DNA of 64,000 nucleotides from Megalobrama amblycephala. Its lineage: Eukaryota; Chordata; Actinopteri; Cypriniformes; Xenocyprididae. The stretch spans positions 4,321,433 to 4,385,432 of the forward strand of contig NC_063054.1 in the NCBI RefSeq assembly GCF_018812025.1. Reading direction: 5' to 3'. The translations under genes were made by a program, and so were the position numbers. The stretch's first letter is position 1, and the number at the start of each line of letters is the position of its first letter. The notes below the pieces were generated by a model. That model worked only from the letters and a program-made list of their open reading frames with translations. It ran no database searches and had not been told where the DNA came from. Below, piece after piece: positions 46,836-58,353 of this stretch.

Positions 46836-47181
46836 GTAATGCTTCACAATAAAGTTTCATTTTGTTAACATTTTGTTACATTAACTTGGACTAAGAAATG
46901 AACAATGCTTCTTCAGCATGTATTACTCTTAGTTAATGTTAATTTCAACATTTACTAATACATTATTAAAATCAAAAGTTGTATTTGTTAACATTAGTCT
47001 GTGAACTAACATGAACAAACAATGAACAGTTGTATTTTTATTATATAAAAATTATTCATTATTAACTAATGTTAACAAAGATGAATAAATACTGTTATCA
47101 AATGTATAGCTCATTGTTAGTTAATGTTAGTTAATACATTAATTAATGTTAACAAATGAGACCTTATTGTAAAGTGTTACC
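46836..47181. mobile_element. GGTAACAC-type MITE with AGTTAATGTTA words
   Basis: The right end read inward is GGTAACACTTTACAATAAGG; the left end is a diverged inverted copy (GTAATGCTTCACAATAAAG). The interior has many GTTAACATTAACTAATG words on both strands. Target duplication not clear. Confidence 0.65.
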
Positions 47182-49231
47182 AAAGAAATGTATTTCTCTA
47201 ACAGCAAAGGGTAAATAAGTTAATTTATAAGGTAAATAAAAAATATGAGTTGCGTTAGATTAAAAATCACAAGAATCACAATCCCAATATACCTCTGCAA
47301 AAAATCTAATTAATCTTTTTTTATATTTAATATTCACATATTAAAATAATAAGCAAGATAGGAATTGAAAATGTAGCAAAGAATGAGTTTTTTATACAAC
47401 AGTTATACTGTATATAAAAACCCATCTTTGTCACATGACAGTACATTCAACTGCAGTGTGAGCGTAACCTACTTTTTACAGTGCAGTCCAAAGTTCTGAG
47501 ACTATAATGGATATCAGGAATTTTTTGTCATTTAAATCTGAAAATAAAGATGTAAGACTTTAAAAGAAAAAAATAAAAATCATTAAAAAAAATCATGAAA
47601 AAAAGAATACATTTCTATGTAAGTGTTTAGTGATCAGAAATTCAAATTTCACTCAAATTGTTATGCTGATAATATAAATTATAATGAAAAATATAATGGA
47701 AATAGCAGCAGTAATGCAAAATAGCAGCATTTTTTACCAGTGGTCTCAGGTTTTTGGACCCCAGTGACTATATCAAACCTATGCACAATAAAGCAAGACA
47801 TGGTCCATTGGCACATAATGACATTGTTTTGCTGCTCTAATTCATTGTCACTCTCAGCCTTTGCGTCAGTTTTTAAAGCAGTCTGTACAAGCGTATCAAA
47901 CACAAAGAACAGTATGTATTCTTATATGTGAGATAAAAATGAAAAGCAGTGGCGTCTCTCTAGAGACAATAGGAGCCCTTGACCATCATTATGACAGAAA
48001 AAGCACAGACAATGGCACTTAGCATTAGCTTGAGTCAAATACTGTACATTATATTGTACATTGCTGTCTTCCACTGACTCTTAGAAAATACATTTAATGG
48101 CTTGACTATACGTGAAAACAGCATAGCAATCAGAAAATACTGTGCATGGTTTGACCGAATTGAGATGTAGACCAAAGGTGTAATTGTTCCCCAGCGAGGG
48201 AGTCTGAAGCCACCGCTGAGATTTCTGTCACCTTGGTTCTACTTTTCGGCAAAAGTGTGAACAGCGTGTTACTGCGTCCTGTTTGCCCTAGAACAGGACC
48301 AAATGCACTTCCTGCAGGCTAGACACACCAACGCACAGCATCATGATGATTGGGTGCAAGCCCCCATTACCCTTCTAGCAAGAGTACGAGGGAGGGAAAG
48401 CTTATGTGTGTGTGTTGGTGGATCTGTGTCTGCTCACAATAAATGAGCAGCGTGCACCCATCCGTAGCGAACCTAATGGAAAAGCAAAGAGCATCATTAC
48501 CTCAGCTGATCTCTGCCGCTGTGCCTCCCCCCCATCACCATTCTTTGAAAAATATGGACTGGACATGTCAAAATCCCTTTTCTGAAGGACACGCACCATT
48601 TAATGGACAGCTGATGGTGTGAAGCATCCTCAGGTGCAAGCCTGATTATCCCTAACTGCAAGCCATTTTGCAGCATTATTAACAGCATTATCTACAAACA
48701 GCATGCACATACTGCCTAATGGATCATATACAAGCTTTTGAATTAAAACTTGCTTATAACACATGGTTCCAGCTACCAAAAGGCTGATAAAATTGCTCTC
48801 AAGGGTTTGCGTTTTACTTTGACAAGGTAATGAAATGATAGGTTAACAATAACTTTATTTTTTCCAACCTTTGGTAAGCAAATGCACCTTTTAGGACTGT
48901 CCTTACATTAGTATCTTCATAAATTCCCCTTTCTTATGTTGCATTTTTATGATGCATCGCCATTTGGCCCCCTTTTTACTTGTAGTTGCAGTAAAACCAT
49001 GTATCCGAGGATTCACAATCCTTAGTTTGTCTGTTCCGGGGCTTTGGAAATACCTCCACTGTTTCACTTGCTGTAAGCGAAGGCACAGATGAGAAGGGTT
49101 GATAACGGCATCAAAGTCATTATTCCTCCTGCTGCTCCACTGCTTTTCCCCTCCTCTTTTTGCCGCTCACAAAGAAAGGCAGTCTGATAATCAAGAATGC
49201 CTTAAATACTCCTGGAGTCGACGACAGTTGT
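47182..49231. other. Region downstream of the claudin gene
   Basis: No second gene supported. 48380-48620 is GC-richer but unrecognised. A minus-strand AATAAA (TTTATT at 48854-48859) about 375 bp past the claudin stop is a possible polyadenylation signal. Confidence 0.4.
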
Positions 49232-50095
49232 TTACACATAGTCGTGCAGACTATAGACGGCCTTGGGATCTTGAATTCGGGTTCGAGATGGAGACTGGTA
49301 CTGCTTGTCCTTCTCCAGGATCATCCTGTCCGGCACCGACTTCTCATCCGCTTGTAGCTTTTCCTGGTGTAGTTTCTCTCGATGCGACTGCTCTCGTTCC
49401 GGTGGTTCAGTCTGACTCTGCTGTTCGCAGTGCTGTTGTTTCTGTTCGTCGCGGGTCGGCTGCTCCTGGCGCAGCTTCTGCTTTTTTGGCTTGTCGGGGT
49501 GGGACGAGCCCGAATCTAATGGACCGCCTCTCCTTCCAGGACATGATAAGCAAAAGATTACGCCCGCAGCTAAAAGGAATCCTGCCGACACAAATGCCAC
49601 GTACACCGCTGCGCCTGGCTCATACTTGCTGCTCTTGGGCACTTTGGTGTCCATAAACGTAGTGATGACCTCATTGGTGAACCAGGATGCGGGCACCAGA
49701 CACAGGATCCCTGCTATGATGAAGCAAGCCCCTGCGGAAATGGCCGTGTGTCCCTTAGAGCGATAACTGCCACCCCAGCGAGTACATTTCAGCCCTAGGG
49801 CGGCCAGACAGAGTCCCATTGTCGCCATCATGCAGGAAAGCACCATAGTGGTGCGTGCGGTCTGAAGATAAGCCGGCAATGCCAGCACCGAGTACTTAAG
49901 CGAGCAGCTGAAGACTCCGGTGCTGTACCAGGTGCAGTCCATCCACAGTCCCTGCATCTGTGAGATGGCAGTCATGATATTGGAGCCCACATCTGCACTC
50001 ACCTTCCAGTTGGGTAGCAGCGTGGCCACCGTGGCACTCAGGACCCCCAGTAACGCCAGAATGAACGCAAACATCTGCATGGTGGAAGACGGCAT
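49232..50095 (-). CDS. Claudin, closest to claudin-20
   Basis: A complete single-exon frame of 287 residues. Claudins are four-pass tight-junction proteins that seal or form pores between epithelial cells. Membrane segments lie near residues 8-28, 82-102, 117-137 and 162-184. The first extracellular loop has W30, G49-L50-W51, C54 and C64, the claudin signature, with the conserved R81 before the second segment. It ends in HDYV, a PDZ ligand for ZO-type scaffolds. LLPNWKVSADVGSNIMTAI and MQGLWMDCTWYSTG match my memory of claudin-20. The cytoplasmic tail (185-287, about 103 residues) is far longer than the roughly 35 I recall for mammalian claudin-20; residues 200-250 are Gln/Glu/Lys-rich. The start MPSSTMQ aligns with the family start. 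Nothing looks broken. Confidence 0.93.
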   Translation of the reverse strand: MPSSTMQMFAFILALLGVLSATVATLLPNWKVSADVGSNIMTAISQMQGLWMDCTWYSTGVFSCSLKYSVLALPAYLQTARTTMVLSCMMATMGLCLAALGLKCTRWGGSYRSKGHTAISAGACFIIAGILCLVPASWFTNEVITTFMDTKVPKSSKYEPGAAVYVAFVSAGFLLAAGVIFCLSCPGRRGGPLDSGSSHPDKPKKQKLRQEQPTRDEQKQQHCEQQSQTEPPEREQSHREKLHQEKLQADEKSVPDRMILEKDKQYQSPSRTRIQDPKAVYSLHDYV

Positions 50096-50234
50096 CGTCG
50101 GTCCCTGACTTTTCGTTCCCTTCCCCCTGCGGCCGTCCCTCTCACCTTGCAGTGGCCCTCGGTGCGCTGCGTTTCCCTATCAGCCCGGCGCAGGACCTGA
50201 CAGCAGATAATTCCTCCGCACTGGCTCTGGTAGG
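50096..50234 (-). other. Probable 5' UTR exon of the claudin gene
   Basis: On the minus strand an acceptor (GTTTTTTTATCGCAG, ending at 50235) precedes GC-rich sequence that runs to the claudin start codon at 50095. A donor-like CAAGGTGAGAGG lies near 50149, but an intron from there would be too short. The boundary is inferred from sequence only. Confidence 0.45.
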
Positions 50235-50767
50235 CTGCGATAAAAAAACAGAATGAGAATTGAACTGAGCGAACAAGCGTGACGGTCTGACAGATGAGGA
50301 ACGGGGTCTGATGACTGGAAGGGAAAGCCGCAATTTTTTCCCCACCCTATCCTTATTTGGGACATTTATGTTTTAGTACGCCCTGAACCAGTCAGCGTTT
50401 TGGGGGGAAGTGACTTTGTAGCGTTGTTGAAAGGCTAATTGTTTTTTGACTTCACTGCTGCAGAAACACCCTTTGGCATGGGTGATGCTGTTACAAGAAT
50501 ACATAAAAATGGCACATGACCGCTGTAAGGTAGAAATTTAGCCAATTATCTGGGCAGGCATGGCTGTTTTGTTGGAGTTAATTGATTTTTTTCCTTATCT
50601 GTGCAAACCATTTGACAGCTTGGAAATTAGAAAGGGAATGAAAATTACTCCTATCTTTTGTTGTCCTTCAGATGGTGATGAATCTCATGAATTGATCAAG
50701 ACAAGTGCATTGTTAGAGTGCATTCTGTTTCATTTATCTCTCAACAACCAAAAAAACCTTTACTTAC

Positions 50768-50820
50768 CCTTTCACTGGTGCGCAATATGCGTCGAGCAGT
50801 TCTGAAGAGATTTCTTCTAG
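50768..50820 (-). other. Candidate upstream non-coding exon of the claudin gene
   Basis: 53 bp between a strong acceptor (TTCTCTTTTCTTCAGCAG on the minus strand) and a consensus donor (GAAAGG then GTAAGTAAAG). It is followed about 530 bp later by the acceptor at 50235. It would be an internal 5' UTR exon. Confidence 0.4.
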
Positions 50821-52027
50821 CTGCTGAAGAAAAGAGAATGTAAAAAGAATTGACCGGAAAAAAACAGGCAAAACTACTGTAAAACTGCCTCTTTCTTTTC
50901 AAATAACATCTCCTTGGCAACCCAGCATATGTCTCAAAGCTTTTCAGTGTCCTATGAAAGAACCCCCACACGTTCCTGTTTTTGAGTGACTGGATATTTC
51001 AGCGTGTGATCAGTAATCACTGTACCGCTGGACACCTCACTTGAAGGTCAGTCAGAGAACACAGAGTAAAAGGAATGTCATTTCAGGTAATATGCAAGAC
51101 GAGGTGATGAAAATGATAATACACATTTTTTTTTTTTTTACCATAAAAAAAAACAATGTGCAGCAGAAAATCAATTCCTATTACATGTGGCAGGCTGCAC
51201 TGGGTTGCTGATTTGATTCATTTTTGATAAGTAGCAAAGCAGGAAATTGCTTACAGGACTGTTACAAAGAAACATATTCTCTGTCACTCTTTCAACCACA
51301 CCAAGAGAAAGCTGCTAAATGGACAAAGACACTTCTTCAAATAAGCTACAATGAACGTTTATGTTGTTTAAGTCTTATGTAATGCCACGATCACATAGAC
51401 AGCAATATTATTGCTGGAGGTCACCGCATTGTTATTTACTAGAAGCCATTCTTACTGCAGGATTCTTTAATGTTATTGCGCAACTGGCCATGGCTTTTGA
51501 AGATCTGATAATAATGAAATGAATTGCCTGTAAAAAAAAAAAAAAAAAAAAAAGAGAGGTCATTCTATTTTAATATTCTCTTCTGTTTTATTGCTGTTAG
51601 GAATTATGACATAAAGCAGAGGAAAGTGTTTATATGTAAATTGCAGCAGTGCATAATACATATCTTGAACAAGATGAATTATTATTAATGCATGAACTCA
51701 TTCAGAATGGCCACGATTTCTGACACTGTTTTCCAAGCATCACTTTTTTATGTCACTTTTTTGCGTCAAGTCTTGACACAGCACTGCAGTATCTCATATA
51801 AATCATATGTTATACTCACTAGTTTGTCTCTACTTTGTTAACTACTTTAATGTGTTTGTGCATAGTGTGCGTGTCAGTGTACAATTTATCTGATTCCACA
51901 CATCTGAAGAACATTATATAATGTACACAGGACACAGTAATATGACTTTATTATTATAATGTTATGGCTTTGCTGCATTTCTGCAATGGTAGACAGTAAG
52001 TACCATTAACTTTGTTACTTGAGTACA
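50821..52027. other. Intergenic, upstream of claudin
   Basis: No gene or clear repeat end. A runs at 51147-51155 and 51533-51553. Confidence 0.4.
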
Positions 52028-52034
52028 ATTTTTC

Positions 52035-53726
52035 GGTAACACTTTAGAATACTGATCCTTCATTAATAACTACACATGGAATAAATGAGTAATGCATTAT
52101 TAACACTCTAGTAACTGCTATTAACTAACGAGAAACTCTGATTAATGAATGGTAAGTAATAGTGTGTATATACAGGTTCATAATTAATGTGAATAATGTA
52201 TAATGTATAAGTAATTCTAAAGTGAAGATCATGGTAACCCACTAGTAATGACTCAAGTATTACAAAATCCTTCAGAACGAATTACTAATTATTTGGATCA
52301 GTATTCTAAAGTGAGAAACATGATAACTCTCTAGTAACTACTGAGTCATTGTAAACTTTTGAGGTTTTTGAATTCAAGAGTTACTATATAATTCTAAAGG
52401 AACTACTACTTATTTGGATCAGTATTCTAAAGTGAAGATCATGGTAACCCACTAGTAATTACTTAAGTGTTACCAAATACATCAGAAGCAATTACTGTAC
52501 AAAACTGAATAATTTTTGTACAAACACCTCAAAAGTTTAATAGTACTACTAAATTATAAATATTGAGTACGCTGCAATTAAAGTCTGTTAAATCACTGAT
52601 GCAACTTAAAACAATTACATTTTCTGAACGAGGAGTTTAGTTTTATTTTTGTGTAGCTCAAATTTTTTGAGTAAACCCTTGTACTTAAATTATTATTTTT
52701 AAGTTTACTGAGCGATATAAAGTGACGTCATCCATGTTACATCGTTACCACGTAATCGACGTTATCAGAAGAGTCCATTCAACATTAAACTGAGTTGCAG
52801 CAGATTTCAAATTCCCAACATGCCTTGTGTCGCACTCTGTAAGGTAGAATAAACATTGAATTGAGTGGGTTTTTTTTCTTGTTTTTTTCACAAGATTAAT
52901 ACAGGGGAATATGTGTTATATATGTGTTATGTGTTATCGCATGTTGGTGCGCTGTTGCTAACTAACACTTAACCATAAAGATTAGGTGTTAGTTTATTCA
53001 ACATTTCAATTAAATTGTAATTACTGAATTTGTGTATTAGAAAATAATCTTTTGAGTTTTTTACTTAAATGTTTTGAGTAATCTAAATTTATTGGGGTTT
53101 ACAACCACTGCGTCAAAATAATTGAAAAATAAGAAACATTACTTATGGTAAACAATAGTTTTACGTACAGTGGAATTAAACATTAAATAAAACTAAAATA
53201 AAAAAAAAATCAGTTTGACTTAATTGTTATTTATAATTATTCTTTACTTAAAAGATTTGAGTTGCTTTACATAATTTTTTTGAGGTAATCAGTGTCTACA
53301 ATAATTTTGAGTACTCTGAACTTATCAGGTTTTATAGTGTTACTTGAGAGTTATCATGTTTTTCACTTTAGAAAACTGATCCAAATAATTAGTAATTCCT
53401 TCTGAATGATTTGGTAATACTTCATACTTCATTACTAGTCGGTTAACATGATCTTTACTTTAGCATTAATTATACATTATTATGCATCATTCATGTTAAT
53501 TATGAACCATATAGTAGTTCTTAGTAGTTCTCTGGGAGGTATGAAAAAACAGTAGTTACTGATTAGCTAATAGTGAACTACCTCATTCAACTGAGCACTA
53601 TTACTTACTAATTAATTAATCAGAGTTTATTGTTAGTTAATAGTTACCAGAGTGTTAATAATGCATTACTCATTTGTTCCTGTGTAGTTATTCATTAATG
53701 AAGGATCAGTATTCTAAAGTGTTACC
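52035..53726. mobile_element. Fold-back DNA element with arms over 300 bp
   Basis: Starts GGTAACACTTTAGAATACTG and ends with the inverted copy. The arms (52035 to about 52345, and about 53340 to 53726) stay complementary through several hundred bases with small indels. Flanks AATTTTTC (52027-52034) and CATTTTTC (53727-53734) share 7 of 8 bases. Inside the left half, a unit containing AAGTGAAGATCATGGTAACC is repeated (about 52218 and 52430). The centre (52620-53330) is unrelated AT-rich sequence. The ends and 8-bp duplication place it with the GGTAACAC hAT-like elements here. Confidence 0.85.
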
Positions 53727-53734
53727 CATTTTTC

Positions 53735-54586
53735 AAGTATCTGTACTTTATCTGTGTATTTTTATTTTGTGAAACTTATACTTCAATACATTACAAAGCA
53801 TAATATTGTACTTTTTACTCAACTACATTTCAAAAAACATGTTGTTCCTCGTTATTTTGAAATGAGGAAATTGTGACCCGCAGAGACGCATTGCGGGGTT
53901 AGATTTGTTAACATGCTGATTCTTTTCAATTAACATGATAAATCAGTTCACAAATCGCACTGAATGATTCATTTGTGAACTGGACCGATCTGATCGCATC
54001 TGTTCTTTAGTCAACAGGGTAGGGTTGCACCATGCTATTCGTTAATTTTTTACTTAAAGCAGGAACTCAGTAAGATTTGCGAAGCTCACCCTACAGGTTC
54101 CTTCAGTGAATCACACTGTCGTAAATACTCCAAGCGCAGCTCTGGACTACAACGACTACAACGCTCACCGGCGCAGTAGTTTTGCAAATACAGTACAAGA
54201 AATCTCGATGGAGGTGGATAATTTTCGAAATTGTCTTATAAAGTCATAATATATACATTGTTTTTGAATTACCGTAAAGCATTTTGTCACTCTCGCGTGA
54301 ACGTGAACATGAGGCGAGATTGTGTCGGGTCGGCGAAACTCAACTTGCAAGTGCTGTTTTTTGGCGTAGACGTGCCAGAGGGGGTTAGTGCACGCCTCAA
54401 ACACACCACTACAAGTCAATTAACCATCGTAAGGACTTTTTATGAAGGTAAAAAAAGTTCTGCTTTAAATTGGAACATAAAGTCCACGCTAAAGGCTAAG
54501 TAACTACTAGCTAGTTTGTAACTAACTCAGTAACTAACTTTATTCGGTTGCACCATTTATTCTTAAGGGAGAATGTAGCTAGAAAC
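53735..54586. other. Intergenic with a short direct repeat
   Basis: GGTTGCACCAT occurs at about 54025 and again at about 54548, each followed by an ATTC word, and may mark a repeat element. 54090-54420 is GC-richer. No coding region is recognised. Confidence 0.35.
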
Positions 54587-55219
54587 ACCCGTAAGACCTT
54601 CGCTCATCTTCAGAACACAAATTAAGATATTTTTGATGAAATCCGAGAGCTCTCTGACTCCTGTATAGACCGCAATTTAACCACCACTTTCAAGGTACTA
54701 AAGACATTGTTTAAATAGTCCAGTAGTCTACATTCATCGTTCTAGGTTCTACGTCAGAACACCGGCTCATTATTGACCGACGCTATTCATGTGAGCAAGC
54801 ACGATGCATGCATGTGATGCTAACACAGGAGCCCGCCAATAATGTGTCGGCATTCTGATGTAGAACCTGGAAGTCCTGAATGTAAACAGCATAAGAGAAT
54901 GACAGAAGAGAAGATATTGTTGAATAAAGTTGTTATTTATGTTTTGCTTTTGCGCATAAAAAGTATTCACGTCGCTTCATAAAATTAAGGTTGAACCACT
55001 GTAGTCATGTGGACTATTTTAACAATGTCTTTAGTACCTTTCTGGACCTTGAAAGTGGTGGTTAAATTGCTGTCTATTGAGGAGTCAGAGAGTTCTGGGA
55101 TTTCATCAAAAATATCTTAATTTGTGTTCTGAAGATGAACAAAGGTCTTGCGGGTTTGGAACGACATGAGGGTGAGTAATTAATGACAGAATTTTCATTT
55201 TTGGTTGAACTAACTCTTA
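54587..55219. mobile_element. Inverted-repeat MITE of the TTAGTTCACCC family, copy e
   Basis: 54587-54725 (CCGTAAGACCTTCGCTCATC onward) and 55008-55165 are inverted copies of each other. The right end (TTTTTGGTTGAACTAACTCTTAA) is the family terminus; the left terminus is lost. Confidence 0.75.
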
Positions 55220-55377
55220 AGCTCTCTGTAAAGTAATGCATAATATACCCTCAATATTTCAATAGCAGCCTTCAAATAAATGAGCAGAATTTGTGTTGAA
55301 ATGCTGTGAATTTCAGTTTAACCTATCAACCTACCTAACTATCAGTAAAAATAAGTTAAATTAAATATGATACTTAA

Positions 55378-56053
55378 AGGTCCCGTTTTTCGTGGTTTTT
55401 TGAAGCTTTGATTGTGTTTATAGTGTGCAATATAACAGGTGTTCATGTTTCGCATGTAAAAAAACACAGTATTTTTCACATAATTTACTTATCTGTATAC
55501 CGCTGTTTCCACTGTCATAAAAACGGGCTGATGACTTCCTTGTTCTATGAAGTCCCTCCTTCAGAAATACGTAACGAGTTCTGATTGTGCCAGCGGTTCC
55601 GGTGTTGTGATTCGACAGCAGCTTAGCGAACCTTGCCCGGAAAGGTCACGCCTCTTACCATAACGTGGAGATGCACGCGCTCAGTGTTATTGTAAACATG
55701 TCTTTAATTTTACCCTATCAATTTGAGCCGGAATCAGACCCGGTGATTGGACTGCGGGATGAAAATAACAGCGTTTCGACGACATGGCGACAAACACACT
55801 CTACAAACGCAACTCTTGTGTATTCCTGTGGGCGGAGGTTAGTCAAAAAACTGTTTTAGTGACGTCATTAAAGAAGGAAGTAGAGGGATGTAGTCCAAAC
55901 TGGCCGTTCGATGTAGGCGACTTCTGTTAAATAAAATATCTCGCTTGGCATTGAACTTTGAGCTTTAAAATTTTACAGATTTTATTTATACTCTAACAAC
56001 AACATTACACACTAACTAAAGTTTGAAACATGGGATCACGAAGAACGGGACCT
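55378..56053. mobile_element. TTAA-flanked element (AGGTCCCGTT ends)
   Basis: TTAA at 55374-55377 and 56054-56057. Ends AGGTCCCGTTTTTCGTG and, read inward, AGGTCCCGTTCTTCGTG. 676 bp, with a GC-richer interior. A plus-strand frame at 55665-55859 contains LPYQFEPESDP, which vaguely recalls N-termini of transposon-associated fish proteins; not enough to call a gene. Confidence 0.88.
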
Positions 56054-56522
56054 TTAAGCGTGCAAAGGTATTTTTATATGTAGAATAAATAACATTCAGA
56101 AATTGTATTTGAAATGAATAAGGAACAATAAATAAATAAATACTGATACAAAAAACACAAAAGAAATGACATTTATTTTGAATTTATCCATGTGCTGTTT
56201 AGGATGGATTCAGTGAGTCGCTAACAAAAAAGTAATTTATTCACATAATGTCCTCTCTCTTAAAATGTAAGCGAGTGTAAATGTCAGCATTATTATATAT
56301 GTCTAAAGAATTGACCTTTGTCAGGTAAAACAAGAGCTTATTGATGCTTTTCTTTCAGTCTGCTATTTTATTCCAATGTTACTCCTGATCAGATGCTTCC
56401 GTAAATATTTAGTTTATACTGTATATGCTTCAACTAAGTTTAATGGTGCAATCGTGAAAGTAGTGTTCAAGTTGTAACTTAGTGTGCAATTACACGAAAA
56501 CTATATTGTAACAGGCCCAAGT

Positions 56523-56893
56523 GTGTTCGACTTAAAGCAGCACTGCAAAGACCAATTGGTGTATGATATCAAAGTACCGCGAGAGCTTTTAAGTCAAGTC
56601 AAGTCAAGTCACCTTTATTTATATAGCGCTTTTTACAATGCAGATTGTGTCAAAGCAGCTTTACATTGATAACTGGTACATGAATTTTGGCTGCACAGCA
56701 GCTCTTAAAGAATAGTGTCAATGCAGGCAGATCAAAGCACTGTTGAATAAATGTCAAGAATACTGTTGAATACCAAATGTCAAGTCAATGTCATTTAGAG
56801 AGCAGACAGCTCTGCATGCTTTCGAATTGCTCTCGAAATACTTTGATGTCATACATAGAACGGTCTGAGCAGCACCGCTTCAAGTCGAACACA
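56523..56893. repeat. Inverted repeat split by a LINE tail
   Basis: GTGTTCGACTTAAAGCAGCA at 56523 has its inverted partner ending at 56893 (GCTTCAAGTCGAACAC). Similarity extends about 65-75 bp inward on each side. A LINE 3' tail sits in the middle. Confidence 0.75.
56591..56800 (-). mobile_element. LINE 3' end with GACTT tail, minus orientation
   Basis: On the minus strand it ends TAAAGGTGACTTGACTTGAC, preceded by GCGCTATATAAA and GTAAAGCTGCTTTGACACAA. This is the same terminal sequence as at 39490-39548. The GACTT pentamer repeats four times at the tail. Confidence 0.75.
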
Positions 56894-57067
56894 ACTAACA
56901 ACTCACTGATTCAAATGATCTGTTAAAATCTCCAGTTAAAAATTCACAAAATTCACAAGTCAGACTCAAAATGAGCCAAGAACGGGAGATTCTCGGAGCT
57001 TGAGTGTGCACGCGACTGATGGCGCAAAAACTACGTTACTAGTGCTGAATTTTAGGATTTATTATTG

Positions 57068-58353
57068 CACAGCAAAATCCCCAGAGTTAAATCAACATAT
57101 GGTCCCTCTCTACATAGAGTTAAAATAACACTGAAGCAGAGTTAAAGTTAATGAGATTATATGCTGTTTGTGGAGTTGTTTAATCAGATCCTGAGAGATT
57201 TAATGTATTTTATCTTCAGTTGATTTCATCTAAGATTTTGGCTGGAAGTCATTTGTAGTTATTGTGTTTCTCTTCAGTGATTCTACTTGTTAACAGCAGG
57301 TGTTCATCACTAATGCTCAATCATAACTTAATCACTTAATTATCTCATTAACTTTAACTCTGCTTCAGTGTTACTTTAAAGGTGCATTATGTAACAATTC
57401 TGTCCGCTAGAGGTCGCTAGAGGCCTATTCAAAACAAAGGCGTAGCTTGATGACGCCAAGTTTGAGACCGGAATCTTGGGACATGTGGTCTCCACCTCAA
57501 CGGACGGTGCAAAAGAATAGGGATTGGACTCGGGAACAAATCTTGTTCATGATTGTGATTATTAACGTTACTGCAGTGTGAAGCAGAGCAGGACCGAGTG
57601 TTGTGGGAGCTGAACGAGGCCACTGGAGTGATTGCACAACACACGCCTCATGAGCAGCGGAACTTTTATTATGCCACAGTCGCTGGCGCCGCTTCCGCTA
57701 TTCTGGTCATGAGTATGAGGTAACACAGGTCTGTTTATCATATTAGATACATTTGAGTGTGTTTAAAATGTTGTTATAACGTTACTCTGTGCGTTCGTTT
57801 GGCAGCTGCTGTGAGACACTTGTTTGAAACACACTGTAGTAAGATCGATTTTAGAATATATTAAATGCTGGATGGCTTGTGTTGACAAATTTTAAAACAT
57901 TGTATGATGGAGAAAAAAGACTAAACTTGTTGAGCTATATAAAAACAATTAGTTTTCTGTCTATAAATATATCAAAACAGTTGTTCCCTTGTCTATTAAA
58001 ACGTGTAATATATTAAAGCGTCTTTGGTGTTTCCATGGTTTCTACAAAATAAAACTGGTAACTGAGGGTAACGCCATACCCGTAACTGACGGTAACGGGT
58101 ATGGCACAATTGACAGGCAACTCCTCACACGTCCCGGAGCCTTGGTTAAAATTGCAATTTTCTCACGATTTACAAATAGTTGGAAACATTTGGGATATTG
58201 TAAGTACTCAAGTGAACAAAATATATAACACTGGCCTAGTGGTTTTTGGATATTTTACTGCAAAAATATTACATATTGCACCTTTAACACTGTATAGAGA
58301 GGGACCATATGTAATCTGAGCAGAGTTGATTTAACTCTGGGGATTTTGCTGTG
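57068..58353. mobile_element. Outer inverted-repeat element (CACAGCAAAATCCCC ends)
   Basis: CACAGCAAAATCCCC at 57068-57082 is exactly inverted at 58339-58353, and the next bases (AGAGTTAAATCAAC) are also shared. The interior is split by a TTAA-flanked element at 57380-58283. Confidence 0.8.
57380..58283. mobile_element. TTAA-flanked element (AGGTGCATTATGTAAC ends), nested
   Basis: TTAA at 57376-57379 and 58284-58287. Ends AGGTGCATTATGTAAC and, read inward, AGGTGCAATATGTAATA. About 0.9 kb; no transposase seen. A third end of this family occurs at 63447. Confidence 0.85.

Noticed and set aside
49099..49656. 185-codon plus-strand frame
   Set aside because: It is the antisense shadow of the claudin tail and membrane segments; no family resemblance.
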